Positions 24,193-35,527 of a DNA stretch of 64,000 bases are shown here, piece after piece (position 1 is the stretch's first letter; the number at the start of each line of letters is the position of its first letter). Below the pieces are notes generated by a model that was not told the origin of the DNA, did no database searches, and was given only the letters and a program-made list of their open reading frames with translations. Position numbers and translations under genes: made by a program. This DNA comes from Collybia mongolica (Eukaryota; Basidiomycota; Agaricomycetes; Agaricales; Clitocybaceae), in NCBI GenBank assembly GCA_013420905.1, contig JAAXNY010000004.1, forward strand, positions 3,844,001 to 3,908,000, written 5' to 3'.

Positions 24193-26498
24193 CAGTCAGC
24201 ATCCCGATAGGCCAGTGCAAACATGTGTGATGGTAACTGGCAATGTCATTCAAAGACTGTTCGAATCAAAGCCGAAAGTGCGCCAACCCGATACTTTCTG
24301 GGGATCTTAGTACTCGAAACATGTGGAAATGGCTATGGTATGCATGGAGAATACAGATCTGTGATACCCGGGACTCGGGTTTGTAATGTTTTTCATGATT
24401 GACTACCGAACCCCCTGGTACATAGAAGCGTTGAAAGATGTGGGAAGGCGTTTTATCACAATGCCACCTTAAATTCCGATGTTGAAAACATTGTTCAGAT
24501 GAATCGCTTCTTTCCTGGCACAATTCCAACCGCAGTTGGGAAATCGTGCAAGCTCACATTAGATCTGATGTGCACGCCGACTCGGACGACTATCTGACAG
24601 GAATTGCTTGCTTCACTTAGGGGATAGAACAGCGCGGATCAGCAGGCACAAACATGTCTCGGCCCAACATCTTGTCTGCCCGACCTCCGTCCGCGGGTGC
24701 TTTGATGATTTATCGAGTTCAACGCGGTCCATTCCAATCAAACCTCGGTGACAGTCCGTCATCAGCGCTTTCTTAGCCGTGCGCTCACCATCCACACCCC
24801 TTTCGACCCCTCTTGCTAATTTTGCTATTGGTGACTTAACTCTGTACAATGTCCTCCGTCGACTGTCCGCGGTGGTGCACATTTCCAATCAATATCTCCC
24901 AGACTCCATGGCAGACCGAGGCTCGCTCGGAACCTCTCCCGGACGTCAAACATTCCGTGAATATATCGAGGCTCTTGTCGATGCTCGGGAAACGCATCTC
25001 TTTGCGAGGCAGTTTATCTTCGCCACGCTTCGGTCTCTACCGATGGGTTCACCCCAGATCCATGATCTCCCTGCGACCTCCTCAAGGGGTCCCCCCCGGG
25101 AGTATGGTCGACCATACAGCCTCGCGCAAAGATTTGGAATGTTATATGATACTCAACGAAAGAAGGACCTGACAGCTATAGCATATTTATGATGGTTCCT
25201 TTTCGCCACTTGGAGTCAATCAAAAACGCACGGCACGCGAGTTTCAGTCCTCAGCTTGAACTTTCCTTGAGTACAGCTCGCAACTCTCCGCGGGGATTTC
25301 GGGCCAACGTCAGATCATCATATCTCGGAAAAAAACGCACCCCTATGACCACCTCTCAGTCAGGATGCCCGCACCACCGACATCATTGATGACAAGCCCG
25401 AACGACGTGGGTATTAAATTCGGACCCACATCACTACGTAGGAATCATGCGTAATAGCCTATCGTCTTAGAATTCACGGTGCGAGTAGAATTGCGAACCT
25501 ATCATGGACTTACCACCTCAGGCCCAGATGTTGTAATGAGCTTGAGGACATTGGGTTCAAGTACAACTTCTTTCTTATGATGTAGAGTTCACGCCTTTGA
25601 GTTTGCAGGGGAATTTGCTGTCCCCCCCTCCTGCTCATCTATGTCAGAGATCGGATATAACTCTGTTCATTTGACTAAGCCTGCTACTTTCCGATCGTCA
25701 GGAGTAAGAACCAGCTCGGGGTGTTCTCTGTTATTGGTTCCCTATAACAGTAAGAGCGTTTCTTAGCATCGGCCTGTGACCTAATATGCTAACGGTGACG
25801 AATCAATGTCTATCCTTTTCCTTCAGGTCACACAATGCCGGGCTATTTCGGGTCCAATCTACACTATGACAGGACCAATCTTGTTTGTAGTGTTTCACAG
25901 ATCATCACAGAACCAGCGACAGTGTCATCAAAAATACAAACTGATACTGATTACGACCCAGCCATATATAAACCAGTCGAGTCCACGTGGATGGCGCTTC
26001 TTCCCGTTCTTGCTAAAGAGGGAATAACCTTCACTTATCCTCGCACAGGGCAGAGGACAGATTATACACTATCGTCACGAAGTCGGCCTAGGTAGTGGAG
26101 TGAGGACGGTACGAAAGTTCTCCGAAATCCATTCATCAAACAAGTTCATGGTCTGGAGACCCTCACTAGGCCCCCGTACTAAGTTTGAGATCCGTATTGA
26201 CCAGTGAGTAAAAAGTGAAGAAGCGTGATGGACATACTGTGAAATGGTTATCATATATCGTTAAACTTCGAATTTCTGGAATTTCTCCCCATTTAATATA
26301 CAAAATTGATACAGGAGGATATACAACCCCTTGATGCAGTTACTACTGTTCACATGATGTCGACCTTGATGAACAAAATGGAATGAATTTGCTAGTAGTA
26401 AAATAGTATTTACTATGCCACAAAAACTAGGTTCAATGGGTTAAGACCCTAAGTAAACACCGTAAAGCTATGTCTCATAAGACGAAGTTTAGGTGTAT
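24193..26498. other. Intergenic stretch without a supportable gene
   Basis: Two plus-strand frames at 24779-25192 and 25835-26095 are moderately long but show no domains or convincing splice partners, so they are not called. The remainder is AT-richer sequence. Confidence 0.4.
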
Positions 26499-27531
26499 TC
26501 ATGTTTTACGGAGCAAGACCCACATCGGGACCTCTAATATATTATGGATCCCTTTGATAATTTCTGCAAAATCGTATTTATCAGGTGTCTCTGGCACACT
26601 TTCTTTGTATATTGGCATCCGTGTCTCGAATCCTAAGCGTCGATATATGTCCACCTGTAGATACACTGAATTGAGTTGTCCATGAGTCGTGGAATAGACG
26701 ACATACATTCACTTCCTTTGAACATTTGACGACTATGTCTGTGTGATTTAATATTGCCTTGGACGCGATGACGTCAACTAGATGTCTGGCTACGCTCTGA
26801 CGTTGATAGTCCGGGTGCACACCCAGGATTTGTAAATGCCATGATGCAAACTTTGTTCCCTCGCCAAGTGCGGAGTCGGTAAATTTGCCGTACAGGGGTA
26901 AGAACTATAGAATATGGAGTGAGGGCTTTTTTTATAAGGATGAGGGAATGCGTTACAAGACTGCCCCACCAAGCCTGAAGAGCAGGCTCAAACAAACCCA
27001 TCAATGGGCCAAGAGCCATCGCCTGCTGATAGGAGCTGATAGACATGTCAAAGAAAAACTACCGGCCATCTAGGCAACATACCTATCATACATAGCTCGA
27101 CCAGGCCCGAACCATACTGCACAACCGATGATTTTCTTGGGTGCCGCGAAGGTTTCGGCAATGTATACCTCGCCTCCCAGCAAACCGGCGATAACCGTGG
27201 ACTTCCAAAATGGGCTGGAGAGTTCTTGTGAGCCCCCCAGTTCGCGCTTCCCCGTTACAACCACAGTGAATATATCTACAAAGAAAATAAGCACTGTAAC
27301 CCACCCTTATATCGGCGTTGAGATGCTCCACCTTCGGGCTATCCAAAAGATGTAACCAACATGTCTTCAATCTCTCGTAGTTCTGGTATGCTTTCTAGTT
27401 CAGTAAGGCTTTCCTTATCCTCTGGGAGCATCATCCTTTAGGTTAGTTTCGATGAAATAATTAGAATACTTGCCAGCTGAGGGAACGATCTGTCGAACAT
27501 TAAAGGTAGGGGTTCGTGTGTTTTGTTCCAT
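26499..27531 (-). CDS. GNAT-family acetyltransferase (one splice junction unresolved)
   Basis: Acyl-CoA N-acyltransferase of the fungal GNAT group. Exons read: 27474-27531; 27357-27421 or slightly longer; from 27275 down; then the block holding YQQAMALGPLMGLFE, then FLPLYGKFTDSALGEGTKFASWHLQILGV (shown here over 20 only as positions about 26720-26900), and the last exon with YRRLGFETRMPIY. Motif A is HPDYQRQSVARHL and matches Q/RxxGxA with Ser replacing Gly. The first intron (27422-27473) fits a GC-AG intron with the classical GCAAGT donor. The exon 2-3 junction does not close in frame with any GT donor: a phase-1 exit would need the non-consensus G|GATAGC. The gene may therefore be damaged or misread there. 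Weakly similar in layout to the GNAT at 7.1-8.2 kb. Confidence 0.7.
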
Positions 27532-28647
27532 ATCAATCGTATATGGGGCTGAATCCGATAGTGAATCAAAAACAAGCAATTATTGAGGTAACAGATCAAC
27601 CATACTTATGTTTCTGGTGCTGCCAAGGTTCCTTATGGAGGAGAGTCACTGTCTGAGTGAAACCGGCATGCCTGGACTCTGCTACCCGTTCCACACGTGC
27701 CACAACAAGTGCAAGTTTACCGATCTGCCCAGCCACGGTCGACCATCCTTCCTTCAGAAATCTTAGGATACAACATGGTGTATTCTGTTAATCATCTTCT
27801 CAGATTCATGTCTGATAGCTGTTGAATCACCAAGTTACTGGTGCCACTATGCCTTCCAGATATCTGATGTGCTGTTTATCGCAGGAGCCGCGATGATCCC
27901 TGTTCTTATAACTATTGATGGTATTACCAGTAACAGTCATGAAAGGAAAAACGGGTAGCGAGGATCTTGGAGCGAACCCACACGTCGCATAGTGTCTTGA
28001 ACCTTAAATTTCAGTTTCCAGTCTGCTGCTGGAGGCAGCGTCGTCGTGACACCCTTTCTCTGGTTGTTCACCTCGCTTCAATCTGCGTTGTCGATGTTGG
28101 GTTGGATGCTGACAGCAACGGGATCCCGCAGATGGCATCATTCACCTTGGACTAAACAAAGAGCCATCCATGCAGACGGTGTTCCACCAGCTTTGCTTGA
28201 CGTTGTTCGGCAGCCTTTAGCCTTATGAGGCCAGATCCCACTGAAACAGAGAGATGGATGATATCAGACTTTATTGCCTAAGTTACATCAGGCAGATGAG
28301 TTTGTGTCGACGAGACTTGCGAGTTGAGTGCGAAGCTGATCTGTATGGTGCATATGCTTAAACATTGAGGATGAATCTAAGAATTTAACCTGATAACAGC
28401 GAGGCGAATTCGAGGATGCTATGTCCAAGTACTCACTAAGAAGAAAACCATCGTTTGAGATGAATACTTGAGGCCGAGAAAGTGAACTTTTTAAAGAAAA
28501 CCATTAATTTCCTCTGCACAGACTGCTGTACAGGTTATACACATTTCGAGGAGCTAGAAATAACATAAGTATACAACAATTTATGTTTATCTGGGAAGGG
28601 ATTAGATAGCACGAGTCAACACGTCACAACGAGAGCGCACCTATGCA
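27532..28647. other. Intergenic stretch with two hydrophobic short frames
   Basis: Plus-strand frames around 27800-27955 and 28020-28228 each encode a hydrophobic, membrane-like stretch, separated by stops. They could be remnants of a membrane-protein gene, but no family is recognisable. Confidence 0.3.
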
Positions 28648-30202
28648 TCAATAACTGACGCTTCTCGCACGGCCTGGCGAACGAGGTGTTCGTGGAGACA
28701 TAGGCAAAAGCTTAAGTTCCATCGTGGGAGTGACTGGAGATGGCAAACTCCTGCGCGCATCCCCACTATTCTCGCCCGTCCTTCTATCACCTGATTCCTC
28801 GTGTTCAGTCTCGCTATCCCTGTCATCCACTTCCCAAAAATTCTTTTTCTTTTTCTCAGATTTCACTGAGCGCTTCCCTCCTCTTCCCCTCGTGACCGCC
28901 GCCTCCCATACACTACGCAGTGGTCCATCTTCTTTTTTTATGTTTGCTTCGATGATGAGCTCTTCGATTTCCTTTGCAAGTGCCTGCAAGGTGTGGGCAG
29001 CTGGTGCGTCCGTGACAGGTATTGTTTCGGAAGTGTCGCCAGAGGTACCTGGTGTTATATTAGGAGGAGCACCGAGTTGTAATCCGTGTGGAATTTCAAA
29101 TGGCCTTGGGCGCGCGAGGCTGGATATCATCTCGTGACGTTCTGTCGGAGACACAATACTATGAAGAAGTGTGTGAAGCATGATCGAGCCTTCACGATCT
29201 GCAACGCCTGATAGTGCCAAAATACGTTCGATAACTTCTTTCTCTTCCTTTGGTGACATTTGAGGGGGGCCGAAGGCGGATATCAGGACGGGAACAACAC
29301 GAGAGAGGGCGATTGAAAGGAACAGGAATAACTGGTGCAGAAAACGGATGTGTTGGTGGATGAGCCTGTTGGGAAAGAGTGTATGTAGAATAGTATGTGT
29401 GATATACGTTGATTTTGGGAGGGAGAGGAAAGACGAAGACTCCAGGGAGGGTGATGGGGATAGTATAAGGCTGATTTCGGCCACGAAGAGAGTTGCGTAG
29501 AGGAGATATCTCCACTATCAACGAGACCTTAGTTAGGCAATCGGTTGAATAGCGGGACTTACGAAAGAAACAGGGCTGGGTGCTCCAATCGCAGACCAGA
29601 AAACAAGTGCTATCCCGACTACAATATGGTATCCTGAAGACTGCATGAGTCCAGTATGTATATATTCACGTGTCGTAGTGCATTGACTCCATCGCAGGAC
29701 ATCTGGACCAAATCTATAAAGCCTGACGTTGAGTCCTTGGATAAAACAGTAGCAGACATTTATACACGTACCGGTCATACGCGAACCTAACCACTGGATC
29801 CTTAAGGGCCTCATACACGTCTCTTATTACCATAAACAATTCTTCTCCCTCCCTACCAACGTCAGGTCTATCCGGATGGTTCCGTTTTACGAACTGGCGA
29901 AAAGCCAGCTTTAGGCCAGTTTCATCAACTGTAGGTGGGACACCGAGAATCTCGTAGAAGTTGCTAGGCATTTCGCGCGCGGATGAGACCAGGTTGTAGA
30001 ACAGATATCCAAGTACAACAAGGGCAAATGTGAGCGCATAATGCTGGTGGTAGGCCCGTGTACCTTGGGGTGGTGGTGGAGAGCGGAGAAATGAGCGGTG
30101 GAAGAACGACAGAATGTGCTTAGTCGCAAAGTCTGGGATGAGCGTCCATCCCACAATACTCATCAAAGGAATCGACATGAAACCCGAAATTAGGCCCGCC
30201 AT
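28648..30202 (-). CDS. Membrane-anchored J-domain (DnaJ-type) protein
   Basis: Hsp40-type co-chaperone tethered to a membrane. Exons 29772-30202, 29563-29713 and 28648-29514 give 482 aa, phases closing. Order: short N-terminus, one membrane helix (YALTFALVVLGYLFYNLV), a J-domain (FYEILGVPPTVDE ... FVKRNHPDRPDVG with the HPD tripeptide needed to stimulate Hsp70, ending DPVVRFAYDRFG), then two to three more hydrophobic segments, a helical region, and a charged, disordered Lys/Glu/Ser/Pro-rich tail of about 100 residues. The layout recalls Sec63-like or other ER J-proteins, but the Brl domain is not evident. ER location is inferred. Shares a 401-bp divergent promoter with the acyltransferase gene. 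Confidence 0.85.
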
Positions 30203-30603
30203 TGGTCCCAACGATGAGCAGAACGCAAAACCAAGACGGTGACGGCGTTTTACGTAGACTGTGGACCCTTGTAGGACATGTGGTTCAAATTGAAATTGGC
30301 ACAGCCACCGTATCTTACCTCTCCTTGAGATTTGCACTAAACCCACTTTTTGGTTTTTGGAATATCACCACTGACAAGCTCGCCTCCCATCTCGTCAGTA
30401 ACTAGCTATGTACTCGGATATGCTACCACTAAAAAAGCGTTATTCGCCCAGGTGGATAATGCACCGAACATCTTACTTCAGGGCCAGTGCGACAGCCTCA
30501 AGGGACACGTAAAATTTGATGCACTCCAACTTCATTTAGTGGCACTCGCCGCCCACTCACGAACCTCCAACGTTCAACGTTGCGCAAAAATCGGGCTCGG
30601 AAG
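30203..30603. promoter_or_regulatory. Divergent promoter region, J-protein / wax-synthase-like gene
   Basis: 401 bp between the start codons of two oppositely transcribed genes; no further gene fits between. No clear TATA box. Confidence 0.45.
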
Positions 30604-31822
30604 ATGTACGAACCTTTCATACCTCACGCACTCGTGCTCTTCTTGCTCATATCAAGCATAACCATGAAACCTTCACGGTTTCGTTGGGCCATATGGCCCC
30701 TGATAGCAAGCCTTATCTGCATTCTATTTTTCAAAAACCCTACCGACGATCCTGGGATTGACGCCCCTCTCCGTTCCATCTTTTTGACTCAATTATTCAT
30801 AGCATCCGACTTTATCGTTCTCACCGATGTCCAACGTGAACTGCGCCGTTCTGACCAGCATGGGCCCTTATCCACATCATCGTTTTGCGCTCGATTGCAC
30901 TGGGCACTGTGTCTTTTTTCCAATACTAGAGGAGTGGGATGGGCTCACGAGCCGAAAGGAGTCTTTCCACCTCAACCATGCCTTACCCGCGGTCGGTTTA
31001 TTATCTCCCAGATTTTAAGAATGGGGTTTTATTTGGTGATACTCGATACCGTACACGCCATTGTGGCATCAAGTTCCATTTATGCGGAAGAGTCCATTCC
31101 TACGGCCTCACAGCCATGTTACTGGCAACTTTTTGGTGTGCTCCTCTTTGCCTTGGGGTCAAGTGCCTCTATAAATATAGCACATATCGCACTATCCATC
31201 GTCAGTGTTGGAATCGGAATCTCGAAACCACGAAGCTGGCCTCCTTTTTTCGGGAACTGGACTGAAACGTATACTGTGCGCACATTTTGGGGGTGAGCTC
31301 TTTAATAATATAAATTGTTTTATTTATGTCGACATTGATTCTAGTCGGACATGGCATCAAAATATGCGAAGGGTGGGCCTTCTTCCACACTATCCCGTTG
31401 TCGTTTGTTGAAGTAAGTCTTAGCTTGCTTCATCTCATGGCAAACACCTCGCTCGCCGCCTCAATCTTCCGACTGGAAGTAAGACATCCTGTTTTGTTCA
31501 GCTTTGCGCGGCCTTTCTCATAACAGGCATTATCCACATCCACCCGTCGGACATCCGGCCTTTGTACTTTTATATAGCGCAAATCTTTGCAATCACCGTC
31601 GAAGATGCCGTGATCGCGGCCGCAGCCAAAAGGGGGTATAATTCGCCTAAACAATCTCACAAGGTCCTAGGACTTACTTGGGTTGTTTGTTGGTTTACCT
31701 TCTCCAGCCCGGGATATATGGACTCGATGATTGATTCGGGAATGCTGAAAGCGGGCCCTCGGTTCGATATCGGAATCGTATCGAGAGTACTTCATCACAT
31801 TAGGCCTATGATTCAATACTAA
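30604..31822 (+). CDS. Wax-synthase-like membrane O-acyltransferase (MBOAT_2 type)
   Basis: Integral-membrane acyltransferase of the wax-synthase domain family (PF13813 type), whose fungal members transfer acyl or acetyl groups to alcohols, including terpenoid and steroid alcohols. Exons 30604-31292, 31345-31372 (28 nt) and 31424-31822 give 371 aa. Seen: about eight hydrophobic segments, the diagnostic FWGRTWHQNMRR, here assembled across two introns, and the following membrane His in FLITGIIHIHP. The ATG at 30604 opens directly into a membrane helix, as usual. No secondary-metabolism genes adjoin it, so an isolated lipid or sterol-ester role is as likely as a cluster role. Confidence 0.85.
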
Positions 31823-32091
31823 GTTGAACATCTTCCCATTGAATTGGGCAGTCCACTATACCGCTTGGTTGATTGTATACACTTGCAGTAAATACATATA
31901 GTTGGTAGAGGATGTTGTGCTACAAAATTGCGGTCTAAGTGAGGCTGCAGAATCGGGAAAACGTACTCGTAATATACATCTCTTGGCCAAGAAAAAATGG
32001 TATAAACGTGAGCAGGTTGTACAAAAAAGAAAATTTAGAAGTCAAGCGACATACAGGGAAAGAGCAAGAGCGAAACAAAAACCACAACAAC

Positions 32092-33636
32092 CTATTCGAG
32101 CTCCTGTAACTGGTCTTCGTTTTCTTTGCCATCACCTTCACCTTCACTTTCGTCATCACCGTCTTCCCCTTGCCCGTCTTTCCCTCCCTGGAGGAGCTCC
32201 AATGCAACATCCGTAGTTGTTTCCCTCATCACCCTCGCAAGACATTCCATCACCCATGCACAATCCTCGATTGCCCTGATCCAACCGTCCTCCTCTTCTT
32301 TCCTCTGCTTCCCTTTCAACCTGAGCACACTACATCCCCACCAATAGAGAGATGCCACGACCCCCAAGAGTCCGTTCGGACCCGGAACGAGCAGGCAATT
32401 CCACGCATCTGCCGATTCCGGTTCCACAACACTGACAGGAACCCCCGCTTGATCGAAGGCCCGCCACTTCGGTTGCAGGGTTCGCCACCATTTCCACCAT
32501 CTATTTGCATATGCACCTACGTCTGCCACAACACAACTTTTCTCAGAGCGACGACGTCCAGAGTTGATCCACTTTGAGAGTACCTCCGGACGGCCAGCTG
32601 AAGAAAGGCCACGCCACCTGCAGGTGAATTTGTGCAGAACTTCAAGCTCAATGAGGGACATAATAAGATGGTGGTATTTAGGTCCAACGTCGACTGCGAG
32701 GATACTGGAGAGAGCACGCGGCAGCCAGCTAGCCGACTTGGGGATGGTTTCGATCAGGGCCTGTAGTGGCGCCGGGCAATTAGCAGGTATTACTAGGGGC
32801 CTGCCTTTATTCTTGAGCCGTACGGCAGATGATGCAGGCGGGGTAGATAATGGGAATGGAGGGATTGGAACACGGGCTCGGCGGGCAGCTTCAAGTTGGC
32901 CAAGGCAGCGAATTGGAGGGAGTGACATGTTCCGAAATTTGGAACGAGTTAGAAGGCCAGGAGGGGGCATCACAGAACGCTCGTTTGGCACTTGACGAAG
33001 GGTATCGGTCCCTAGAGTATTCCAGGATGATCTGATTTGTCCGACGCGAAGCAAAGGGCTCATGGTAGCCATATGCGAGGCCCGGCCCATCGATAAGGAT
33101 CTAAATGTGGCCGGGTTCCTTGACGAACGTCGTGGCAAGGTTGACGGTGTTGGGAGCAGAGGTGTGGGTGCGAACCTTGGCTTCTTTGCAGATGTTGATG
33201 GTACTGGAGACGATAGTGTTCCTGATGTTCGCATGCGCTTTTGGACAGGGGAGGTATGTTCTCCCTCGTTATCCACTAGGATGTTGGAAGAGTTACCACC
33301 ACTATTCCCGGTTGAGGGGTGGACCGAAAAGGAGATACATTCAACTGGGGAAGATGGTATGGATGTCATATGCTCGTCCCCATCGCCTGAATCTGTTAAT
33401 GGCGATGTGGTGGGTGATAGTAGTGAGGCTCCACTTTCGGCATTTGTAGGTTTTACTTTATCGATCGATTCTCTCTTGTGAGTTGTCTTGAGGAAAAGGT
33501 TTGACGGGAGGAGAGCCAACGTAGAAACACATTTGCCTAGCGTGAGAAATAAATTTGGTTTATTACATATTGGTTTACTAGAATGGTACTGACTTGTGAA
33601 GACATCCTGGTGCGCCGACATGGCCTGTCTTGCCAT
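32092..33636 (-). CDS. Unrecognised basidiomycete protein, disordered N-terminus
   Basis: About 495 aa after removing a 57-nt in-frame intron at 33537-33593 (GTCAGT...CGCTAG). First half is Ser/Pro/Thr-rich and disordered with an RKM/KKPR-type basic patch (possible nuclear signal). The second half is folded-looking: LPRALSSILAVDVGPKY, a helical stretch, Trp-rich RWWKWWRTLQPKW, and ends in an acidic tail (EGEDGDDESEGEGDG). No enzyme motif. The Trp-rich and ILAVDVGPKY parts feel like a widespread agaric family of unknown function, but that is from general impression only. Confidence 0.65.
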   Translation of the reverse strand: MARQAMSAHQDVFTSQYHSSKPICNKPNLFLTLGKCVSTLALLPSNLFLKTTHKRESIDKVKPTNAESGASLLSPTTSPLTDSGDGDEHMTSIPSSPVECISFSVHPSTGNSGGNSSNILVDNEGEHTSPVQKRMRTSGTLSSPVPSTSAKKPRFAPTPLLPTPSTLPRRSSRNPATFRSLSMGRASHMATMSPLLRVGQIRSSWNTLGTDTLRQVPNERSVMPPPGLLTRSKFRNMSLPPIRCLGQLEAARRARVPIPPFPLSTPPASSAVRLKNKGRPLVIPANCPAPLQALIETIPKSASWLPRALSSILAVDVGPKYHHLIMSLIELEVLHKFTCRWRGLSSAGRPEVLSKWINSGRRRSEKSCVVADVGAYANRWWKWWRTLQPKWRAFDQAGVPVSVVEPESADAWNCLLVPGPNGLLGVVASLYWWGCSVLRLKGKQRKEEEDGWIRAIEDCAWVMECLARVMRETTTDVALELLQGGKDGQGEDGDDESEGEGDGKENEDQLQELE

Positions 33637-33929
33637 CTGTTCAAAAAATGTTTTTCGGGCCCCTGGGATATAAGCGGGCTTCTCGTTTTTTGAAATATCG
33701 CAAGTGACACTACTTATATTTTAAATTTTCACGTCGGTGAAAGAGGAATTCATCTTACTTGATCAAGCCAAACCCCTGCTTGCTAGCACCGCCGGCCCAA
33801 AGAATTAGGTGGTTATTCGTTAAAGTCTCCAACGCAGTTAGTATCATGCCTAGCACGTCAGGAATATCGTCCATGATCCTAAAGCAGAATATAATTAATT
33901 TGTGTCGAATATCAAAAGGAGTATACCGC

Positions 33930-34331
33930 TCACTGTTCTATGTTAGGTTGCCCGTACATCGTCTTCATTACTCGTTCGTAGCGCTTCTTCGCTGAAGTCC
34001 ATTCTTCGTTGTATTCTTCTGTCAGCTGGGCGAGCTCCTGATCTGACAGCGCCTCAAATAACCTCCTTGAAACTCTATTGTAAAAGACTAAAGACGGTTC
34101 AGAGTCACTTTCTTTGGTGTCGAGTGCATGTATGCTTTGGATGTGGTTTTGTCCATGCCATTCCTTCAGGGCTTCTGGTCTGATGGTTCCCGAGTAGCGC
34201 GTACGTGTAAAGTGTTCGAATACTGAAGATGGACCTGTAGGATTTGGCGGGTGAATACCAGCCACTATGTTGGAAAGTATCTGCAAAAGCGGTTTTTCGA
34301 GTAGCAAAGACGCGTCAGATGGCATCGACAT
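33930..34331 (-). CDS. Unrecognised small helical protein
   Basis: 133 aa from the first in-frame ATG at 34331. It begins MSMPSDASLLLEKPLLQIL and ends in a strongly helical, charged segment (SDQELAQLTEEYNEEW ... KRYERVMKTMYGQP). No known domain. Upstream exons are possible because open frame continues to 34442 without ATG. It may also be the C-terminal part of a larger spliced gene. Confidence 0.4.
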   Translation of the reverse strand: MSMPSDASLLLEKPLLQILSNIVAGIHPPNPTGPSSVFEHFTRTRYSGTIRPEALKEWHGQNHIQSIHALDTKESDSEPSLVFYNRVSRRLFEALSDQELAQLTEEYNEEWTSAKKRYERVMKTMYGQPNIEQ

Positions 34332-35527
34332 GAGCGCGAGAAGTTTTCGTGAACCCCGTTTTAAAGTATGAGGTTGGATGCGGAGTTGTAGATGGAGGTC
34401 GAGATATGTTGTTGTGGCGTTGGTTTTGGTTGTGGGAGCCAATTAAAGTTCAAAATGTTGTCAACACGTGGAGATTGAGTCCAAATATCGACAGCATGAA
34501 GGGCCTTAACTAAATTGCTTTCCCAGTTGCGCGTCGTATTTTATGTTGCCCCAGATGGGACAGACCTCCTCGCCTCAACATATATTTTTGGAACTCCGGG
34601 CAGGCTGTTGGCTTCCATTGAAACATAAGCGTCTTCGTTGGTATGTCATATTTCCTACGACGTACAGTCTCTCGTTTGTAGAAGTCTAAATTTTTGTTTC
34701 CGATTTTGGACGAACGGATGACCTCGACTTCGACAACCAAACAAGATTCGTTCCTCGCAGGTTTGCCTGGATGCCAGATTGCCACCTAAGCAGGTCTAAT
34801 ATTGTTCTCTCGGAAAGGATTTGGTACTGAAAAAGCTTTGACAGCATTGTTAAAATTGGCCTGACTCATGCCTTTCGTCGCAGACCGTCGTCCTGCGCAG
34901 GTGGTGTTTGCCCTTCATTTTTGTTCTCCCCTGAGAATTACTCTTGTATATGCCTTGGTAAGCGTTCCCAAAGTCCAGCCCATTTCTCCATGATTCGCCT
35001 TTCGTGACATGCTTCTCCCAGACGGCCGTGCAAGGTCGGCTCCTACTTACACTTTCAAGTCGTTCTCTGACCGCGACATTGTATTTTTACAAGGCGATTG
35101 AATTTCGGTTAGGATGTTTTCGTAACGTTGACTTCAACTCTCGAAATGGCAGGCATTGAATTACATAACGATGAGATTACTATCTAGATACACACTGAGC
35201 ATTGATAGTCAGATAATCGTGTCAAAAATTCAGGCGGCGAATTAGAGACCTTTATAACACAATATTTCTCTATAGCGATTCCTGCCTTGCTGTTTCTTCG
35301 AAACGTTGAAAGTCGTCGTGCATATACACGCAGTGGTGGCGAATAATAAAATATACTTTCGAAGTGTCAGTTGTTTGGCAGCCGCTTCCATTGAGCCAAA
35401 CATAGTCAGTCACGTGATTTTCGGTTTCGCTCAATTTGAAACCGACTTCGAGTCTCCGGACTCCTCAGGTTCGCGTAGCCACAATCGTTTCTTTTCCTTT
35501 GCCCCTCAGGAAAGACTCTGTGTCACG
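34332..35527. other. Intergenic / uncertain stretch
   Basis: A minus-strand frame at 34510-34785 has protein-like composition (VEVEVIRSSKIGNKNLDFYK) but no recognised family or splice partner. The rest shows nothing supportable. The end before 35528 should hold the promoter of the augmin-like gene. Confidence 0.35.

Noticed and set aside
24779..25192. 137-codon plus-strand open frame
   Set aside because: Composition is not convincing; an overlapping frame of similar length exists and no family motif is present.
27800..28228. Possible membrane-protein pseudogene
   Set aside because: Two hydrophobic frames separated by stops; no family recognised, and hydrophobic random frames are common.
30604..31822. 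Wax-synthase-like gene as part of a terpenoid cluster
   Set aside because: No terpene cyclase, P450 or other biosynthetic gene nearby.
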